Assembly (NCBI GenBank): GCA_900756765.1
Contig: CAAELE010000007.1
Coordinates: 124,001-188,000, forward strand
Origin: an uncultured Collinsella sp.
GTDB lineage: Bacteria > Actinomycetota > Coriobacteriia > Coriobacteriales > Coriobacteriaceae
Direction: 5' to 3'
DNA length: 64,000 nt
In this document: positions 59,573 to 64,000 of the stretch, piece after piece
Layout of the letters: every line of letters begins with the position of its first letter
How positions within the stretch are numbered: position 1 is the first letter of the stretch
Notes under the pieces: generated by a model
Seen by the model: only the letters and a program-made list of their open reading frames with translations
Told to the model about the DNA's origin: nothing
Databases searched by the model: none
Made by a program: the position numbers and the translations under genes

Positions 59573-59732
59573 GGCTGTTTCCTTTCGCCCTTGGTAGCTA
59601 GTTAGAACATCGGTCAGTTGCAAGTCATTTCGAGGTCAAAAAACCGTGCAATATCAGGTTAAATAGCAAAAAGCAGCACAGCATGCTCTAGAAACATGCG
59701 TTTATATCGTGCTAAAACCCAACGACCTCAAA

Positions 59733-60167
59733 ATGACTCTGTTGGGGCATTTCACCCCATACGAACAGAGACGATTGTTATCGTCGTCGGGAAATTGCGC
59801 GCTGGCGTCGGATGGCATTATCTGCAGTGGTGATGATCTTTACGAACTGCATCTGCCTCTCCTTTCACCTATCGCCGGGCGCAATTCTAATATCGTAAAC
59901 GGTACCTTTTCTTCGGTAAGCGGTTGTATTTCCGTCTCCGTTTTCGATGGTCGCTATATTACGCTAAAGTGCCCGCAGCACAAGCGACAAATTCAAATTT
60001 CTGAAAAGTTTTTTCATTACTTTGTGAAGCGTGGTGCAAATACGCTCCGTTCCTGCGACAATACGCTCAGTTACTGGTTGATGGTTATAACGTCTGAAAC
60101 AATTTCGAAACGAAAGGCGCGCTTTTATGCAAACTTACGAATCGGACACCAATATCGGAAGCATTAA
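59733..60167 (+). CDS. Uncertain hypothetical protein in a lower-GC stretch
   Basis: A frame of about 144 residues begins MTLLGHFTPYEQRRLLSSSG and ends NLRIGHQYRKH. Its amino-acid mix is protein-like (VFDGRYITLKCPQHK, KFFHYFVKRG), but no family is recognised. No clear ribosome site precedes the ATG, and a GTG at 59709 is another start. The last 41 bases overlap the start of the HAD gene. GC content is visibly lower than in neighbours, so it may be recently acquired, decayed or non-coding. Confidence 0.35.
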   Translation: MTLLGHFTPYEQRRLLSSSGNCALASDGIICSGDDLYELHLPLLSPIAGRNSNIVNGTFSSVSGCISVSVFDGRYITLKCPQHKRQIQISEKFFHYFVKRGANTLRSCDNTLSYWLMVITSETISKRKARFYANLRIGHQYRKH

Positions 60168-60954
60168 GATTCTCGCCGTCGACATGGACAAGACGCTGCT
60201 CACCGACAAGCGCGTGTTGCCGCAGGGTCTTGATGAGCGCCTGGACAAGCTCGCCGACGCAGGCATTGTATTCTGCCCCGCCAGCGGACGCCCCGCCCCC
60301 AAACTCGAGGAAATGTTCGAGAGCATTAAGAACCGCCTTGCTTTTTGTCCCGACAACGGAGCCTGCGTCATCTATCGCGGCAGCTATATCTATAAGAGCA
60401 ACATCGATGTGGCGCTGTATCAGCAGGTGCTCGCCCGTGCCTCGGAGGACCCGCGTGCCGTTCCCGTCTTGTGCTGCTACGACGAGTTCTATGTGCTCGC
60501 CCGCGACCATCAGTACCACGACGAGATCAGCGTGTACTACAACACGATCAACTACGTCGATAGCTTTGAGGGCCTTGATATCGAGTCCAATAAGATCTCG
60601 ATCTTTTTCCCCGGCTACGACGCCGAGCCCGCATTTCGCGAGGACTATAGCCCCGAGTTCTCGGACAAGCTCTACGTCACCAATGCCGGCCGCGAGTGGA
60701 TCGACTTTATGAACCTGGGCGTCGACAAGGGTTCGGGCGTCGCGCACCTGTGTGAGCAGCTCGGCATCGATATCGCCGATGCCGCCGCCGTGGGCGACAC
60801 CTACAACGATATCCCCATGCTGGAGCGCGTCGGTCACAGCTATATCGTGGACAATGCTGAGGAGCATATGAACGCGCATGCTAAGTGGCGCATTCCGAGC
60901 AACAACGACGGGGGCGTACTGACGCTCATCGACGCCATCTTGGCGGCTCGTTAG
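60127..60954 (+). CDS. Cof-type HAD hydrolase
   Basis: The 275-residue protein is a Cof/YidA-type phosphatase. It has motif I AVDMDKTLLTDK, motif II FCPASGRPAPKLEEM, and the C-terminal GVAHLCEQLGIDIADAAAVG with GDTYNDIPMLERVGHSYIV. The cap domain lies between residues 90 and 190. The ATG at 60127 has AAAGG nine bases upstream. Sugar phosphates or cofactor phosphates are usual substrates of the family; the specific one is unknown. Confidence 0.85.
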   Translation: MQTYESDTNIGSIKILAVDMDKTLLTDKRVLPQGLDERLDKLADAGIVFCPASGRPAPKLEEMFESIKNRLAFCPDNGACVIYRGSYIYKSNIDVALYQQVLARASEDPRAVPVLCCYDEFYVLARDHQYHDEISVYYNTINYVDSFEGLDIESNKISIFFPGYDAEPAFREDYSPEFSDKLYVTNAGREWIDFMNLGVDKGSGVAHLCEQLGIDIADAAAVGDTYNDIPMLERVGHSYIVDNAEEHMNAHAKWRIPSNNDGGVLTLIDAILAAR

Positions 60955-60964
60955 CCGTCCCATC

Positions 60965-61093
60965 GGGCCTGGCCGGGCGGCACGGGTTAACTTTTCGCTC
61001 GGTCAGGTCCTGCGCAAGACGAAAGCCACATTAAGTGGCTTTCTTTGCGTGCGGAATCTACGAAAAGTTAGCCCGTGCCGCCCGGCCAGGCCC
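60965..61093. repeat. 33-base inverted repeat with nested hairpin
   Basis: Arms at 60965-60997 and 61061-61093 match at 32 of 33 positions and the odd position is a G-U pair as RNA. They contain GGCCGGGCGGCACGGG and its complement. Inside is GAAAGCCAC-ATTAA-GTGGCTTTC (61021-61043), flanked by CGCAA/TTGCG. Confidence 0.85.
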
Positions 61094-61160
61094 TAGGTTT
61101 ACTTACCTGCCGCCAAGATGGCGTCTTGAGTGTCTAGATACTTAGCTGAAATGATTTGAG

Positions 61161-61202
61161 CAGAGGGGAGCTCCTTGTTGGAAGGGGCTCCCCTCTGCTT
61201 TG
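61161..61202. terminator. Strong hairpin, probable bidirectional terminator
   Basis: GCAGAGGGGAGC and GCTCCCCTCTGC form a 12-bp stem with a short loop. TTTGGTT follows on the plus strand and TCAAATC on the minus strand. It could end the HAD transcript and the polA transcript. Confidence 0.7.
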
Positions 61203-61210
61203 GTTACTGT

Positions 61211-61249
61211 GGGACAAATTAATCAGTAGTGTTTGTCCCAAATCTTAAG
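61211..61249 (+). repeat. Hairpin repeat, family B, copy 2
   Basis: GGGACAAATTAATCAG, spacer TAGTGT, TTGTCCCAAATCTTAAG. The end segments are identical to copy 1 at 48940-48978; only the spacer differs. It lies 49 bases from the polA stop. Confidence 0.8.
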
Positions 61250-61297
61250 TATGTGGGGGCTTGCGTCTTGGGCGAGCTTGCCTTACCGAGCGCTTTC

Positions 61298-64000
61298 CTA
61301 TTTCGCGTCGGCCCAGGTTATGCCGGTGCTTGCTTCGGCGATCAACGGTACGCGGAGGTCTACTACGTGCTCCATGACGTCGCGGACCATAGCGGTGAGG
61401 CGCTCGACTTCGTCGACGGGGCACTCAAAGTCCAGTTCGTCGTGTACCTGCAGGATCATGTGGGCGGCAAAGCCCTCTTCTTCTAGGCGGCGACTTACGC
61501 GGGCCATCGCGATTTTGATGATGTCGGCGGCGGTGCCCTGCATGGGGTGGTTCATGGCCGTGCGCTCGCCAAAGCCGCGGAGTTGCGGGTTTTTGGCCTT
61601 GAGCTCCGGAATATGGCGCCTGCGGCCATACATGGTCTCGGCATAGCCCGTCTGCTTGGCACGTGCCACCACGTTGTCGAGGAACGTACGCACACCCGGG
61701 TAGGCCTCGTAGTAGCGGTCGATCATGTCGCGTGCCTCGGCCATCGAGATATGCAGCGACTGCGATAGGCCGTAAGCCTGCTGACCATACACGATGCCAA
61801 AGTTCACGGCCTTGGCGCGGCTGCGCAGGTCGGGCGTCACCTCGGACACCGGCACGCCAAACACGCGCGCGGCCGTCTCGGCATGGAAGTCCTCGCCCTC
61901 GTTAAAGGCGCGCACCAGATGCTCGTCACCAGAGAGATGCGCCAGCAGACGCAGCTCGATCTGCGAGTAGTCCACCGCCAAAAAGACGCTTCCCTCGCCT
62001 GCCGAAAACGCCGTCTTGACAGTACGGCCCAGCTCCGAGCGCGTCGGGATGTTCTGAAGGTTCGGGTCGCTCGAAGACAAACGCCCCGTCGCGGTGATGG
62101 TCTGGTTGTACGTGGTGTGCACACGCCCGTCACCACGGCGCAGCGGGCCCAGCGTGTCCAGATAGGTCGACTTAATCTTGGACTTCTCACGCCAGTCCAA
62201 AATCAGGCGCACGATCTCGTGGTCGCGGGCAAGGTCGCTCAGCACCTTGGCGTTGGTCGAATAGTAGCCGCGCTTGGTCTTTTTGAGGCCCTTGGTCGGA
62301 AGTCCCATAACATCAAACAGCACGTGCGAGAGTTGCATGGGGCTGCCGATGTTAAAGGTCTCGTCGCCGGCCAGGTCGCGAATGCTGCGCTCGACATCGG
62401 CAATCTGGGTCGCCAGGCCCTCGGACAGACTGTGCAGGCGGTCGGGGTCCACGAGCATGCCCGCGCGCTCCATCTTGGCAAGCACCGGCACGAGCGGCAT
62501 CTCGATCCCATCGAACACGTTGGCGGCGTTCTCGCGGGCCATGCGGTCACGCAGCGGTGCAACCAGCGCCAGCGTCAAGGCCGCCGTGCGAGCGGCGGGC
62601 GCAGGAGCGTCCTCGCCAGCACCCTCTGCGCCGCGCGCCGCAGGCAGCGCCATCTGCAGATACGTATCGGCCAGATACACCTCGTCAAACTCGGAGCGAT
62701 CGGAATCCAGCAGATAGGCAGCGACCACGGTATCGAAGATACGCGTGGAATCGGCAGCGAGCGGATCCATGAGCTCGGGCTCGGAAGAATCGATGGGCGA
62801 AAGCTCGTGCAGCAGCGCCTTCATATCCGGGCTCGCCACACGGCCTTCCATAAACAGACGCGCGAGCACGCCGGCAATCACGCCGTGGGCGAAGTTGAAG
62901 CCCTCAACCTCAGCCGCCGCACCACTGTCGCCCTCCTCGAGCGCAAACAGGCCCTTGGACGTCGCCAACCACAGCGTGCGCGTCAGCCCAAAGAGCGCGC
63001 CCTCTTCCTTGTCATCGTCCACCACGGCGGCGACCCACTCGCCGGCATCAATCACGCGGGAGACCTCAGCCGCAACGGCACCAAGCGCGCCAGCATCGCC
63101 GGCGGCTGCGCGCAAAACGGCGGGAATCTCAAACGTGCTGGCAGCTGCCCCGCCCTCGCCGCCGATCAGCGCCAAGAAACGGTTCTGCATGGCGGTGATA
63201 CCAAGCGTGCCCAGCGCCGCGGAAACCTCATCGGCGGAAAACGCCGGGAAGGACGTCGCCTCAAAATCGAGCTCAACGGGTGCATCGGTGCGGATGGTCG
63301 CCACCTTACGGCTCAGCAGCGCGTCGTCGATGTGTGCGCGCAGGTTTTCGCCCATCTTGCCCTTGACCTCATCGGCGTGTGCGATGACCTCGTCCAAGCT
63401 GCCGTACTGAGCGATGAGCGCGCTCGCCTTTTTGGGGCCGATGCCCGGCACGCCGGGGATGTTATCGGACGTATCGCCCTTCAGGCCGTAAAAATCGGGC
63501 ACGAGCGCCGGCGTGATGCCGTGATACAGATCGTCCACGCTCTCGGGCGTCATGATCGCCACGTCGGACAGGCCCTTGCGGGTCGAGACCACGTTGACGT
63601 GCTCGGTCACGAGCTGATACATATCGCGATCACCGGTCACCAGCAGCATGTCACAGCCGGCCTGCTCGCCCAGGCGCGCCATGGTTCCCAGGATATCGTC
63701 GCCTTCCCAGCCCTCGGACTGCAAAATGGGCACGTTGAGCGCGGCGAGCAGCTCCTTGATCATGGGGAACTGCGCGTGCAGGTCGGGGTCCATGGGCGGG
63801 CGCTGCGCCTTGTACTGCGGCAGCATCTCCATACGCACGCGCGGCTTGCCCTTGTCAAACGCCACGACAACGCCGTCGGGATTAAAGGCATCGATCATCT
63901 TGAGGAACATGTTCAGAAAACCAAAGATCGCGTTGGTGGGGCGACCGTCCGGCGCGTTCATGGTCGGCGGCACGGCGTGGAAGGCGCGATGCATGAGCGA
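61298..64000 (-). CDS. polA: DNA polymerase I, 5' end outside the window
   Basis: The frame runs to the window edge; the first visible residues SLMHRAFHAVPPTMN correspond to about residue 15 of PolA, so the Met at 63994 is not the start. About 900 residues are visible. The 5' nuclease domain includes GVVVAFDKGKPRVRMEM, DRDMYQLV and GVPGIGPKKASALI. The proofreading domain lacks the D-x-E motif, as in other bacteria that lost 3'-5' exonuclease. Polymerase motif A is FLAVDYSQIELRLLAHLSGD, motif B RSRAKAVNFGIVYGQQAYGL and motif C ILQVHDELDFE. Confidence 0.95.
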   Translation of the reverse strand, partial: SLMHRAFHAVPPTMNAPDGRPTNAIFGFLNMFLKMIDAFNPDGVVVAFDKGKPRVRMEMLPQYKAQRPPMDPDLHAQFPMIKELLAALNVPILQSEGWEGDDILGTMARLGEQAGCDMLLVTGDRDMYQLVTEHVNVVSTRKGLSDVAIMTPESVDDLYHGITPALVPDFYGLKGDTSDNIPGVPGIGPKKASALIAQYGSLDEVIAHADEVKGKMGENLRAHIDDALLSRKVATIRTDAPVELDFEATSFPAFSADEVSAALGTLGITAMQNRFLALIGGEGGAAASTFEIPAVLRAAAGDAGALGAVAAEVSRVIDAGEWVAAVVDDDKEEGALFGLTRTLWLATSKGLFALEEGDSGAAAEVEGFNFAHGVIAGVLARLFMEGRVASPDMKALLHELSPIDSSEPELMDPLAADSTRIFDTVVAAYLLDSDRSEFDEVYLADTYLQMALPAARGAEGAGEDAPAPAARTAALTLALVAPLRDRMARENAANVFDGIEMPLVPVLAKMERAGMLVDPDRLHSLSEGLATQIADVERSIRDLAGDETFNIGSPMQLSHVLFDVMGLPTKGLKKTKRGYYSTNAKVLSDLARDHEIVRLILDWREKSKIKSTYLDTLGPLRRGDGRVHTTYNQTITATGRLSSSDPNLQNIPTRSELGRTVKTAFSAGEGSVFLAVDYSQIELRLLAHLSGDEHLVRAFNEGEDFHAETAARVFGVPVSEVTPDLRSRAKAVNFGIVYGQQAYGLSQSLHISMAEARDMIDRYYEAYPGVRTFLDNVVARAKQTGYAETMYGRRRHIPELKAKNPQLRGFGERTAMNHPMQGTAADIIKIAMARVSRRLEEEGFAAHMILQVHDELDFECPVDEVERLTAMVRDVMEHVVDLRVPLIAEASTGITWADAK

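Larger units (their letters stand above)
60955..61297. other. Gap rich in hairpins between the HAD gene and polA
   Basis: This stretch carries a nested inverted repeat (60965-61093), a terminator-like hairpin (61163-61199) and a family B repeat (61211-61249). No gene is seen. Confidence 0.7.

Noticed and set aside
63992..63994. ATG as the start of polA
   Set aside because: The frame continues upstream to the window edge and the N-terminal strand of the nuclease domain is missing.

Overview
The window is GC-rich, densely coded DNA from an anaerobic bacterium. Gene content, codon use and dispersed palindromes fit a gut Coriobacteriia of the Collinsella type. That assignment rests on recognised gene families, not on a database search. 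Most genes are on the minus strand.

The first 20 kb is a selenium- and formate-dependent hydrogen module. From its promoter near 20.1-20.3 kb leftwards it runs: HydN-like ferredoxin, selenocysteine formate dehydrogenase fdhF (in-frame UGA at 19083-19085), hyfA-B-C-D-E-F-G-H-I-J, the hycI protease and a FocA-type formate channel. This is the hyf (FHL-2) gene order with the dehydrogenase in front and the maturation protease behind. Further left are a molybdopterin oxidoreductase with Cys at the active site, selA and the start of selB.

20.5-24.4 kb holds a toxin-antitoxin pair, a DUF559-like gene flanked by two copies of a long palindromic repeat, tRNA-Gly and tRNA-Pro, and a BrnQ transporter.

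24.4-30.8 kb is one minus-strand operon: a double-cubane (HgdB-like) protein, its ASKHA activator, a family-4 glycosyltransferase, a selD that itself encodes selenocysteine, yedF, a DUF3343 protein and a class V cysteine desulfurase. The glycosyltransferase stop overlaps the selD start. This is the most interesting locus: it joins selenium activation to sugar transfer and ATP-driven low-potential reduction. 30.9-36.3 kb holds an enolase-superfamily dehydratase with an SsuABC-type importer and a second double-cubane paralogue.

36.7-42.2 kb covers molybdenum supply: modC, a modB with an unusual extra ectodomain, modA, mogA and moeA. These feed the molybdopterin enzymes above, so selenium, molybdenum and hydrogen functions are gathered in about 42 kb.

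42.3-64 kb is mostly housekeeping: a CLC channel, lipid kinase, GGQ release-factor-like protein, xpt, an MFS pump, metY, a C_GCAxxG_C_C protein, yigZ, RNase P RNA, rpsA, two HAD hydrolases, a cysteine desulfidase, rpiB, ndk, argH, argG and polA (cut by the window edge). Several palindromic or nested hairpin elements lie between these genes. No CRISPR array, phage, insertion sequence or rRNA was seen.
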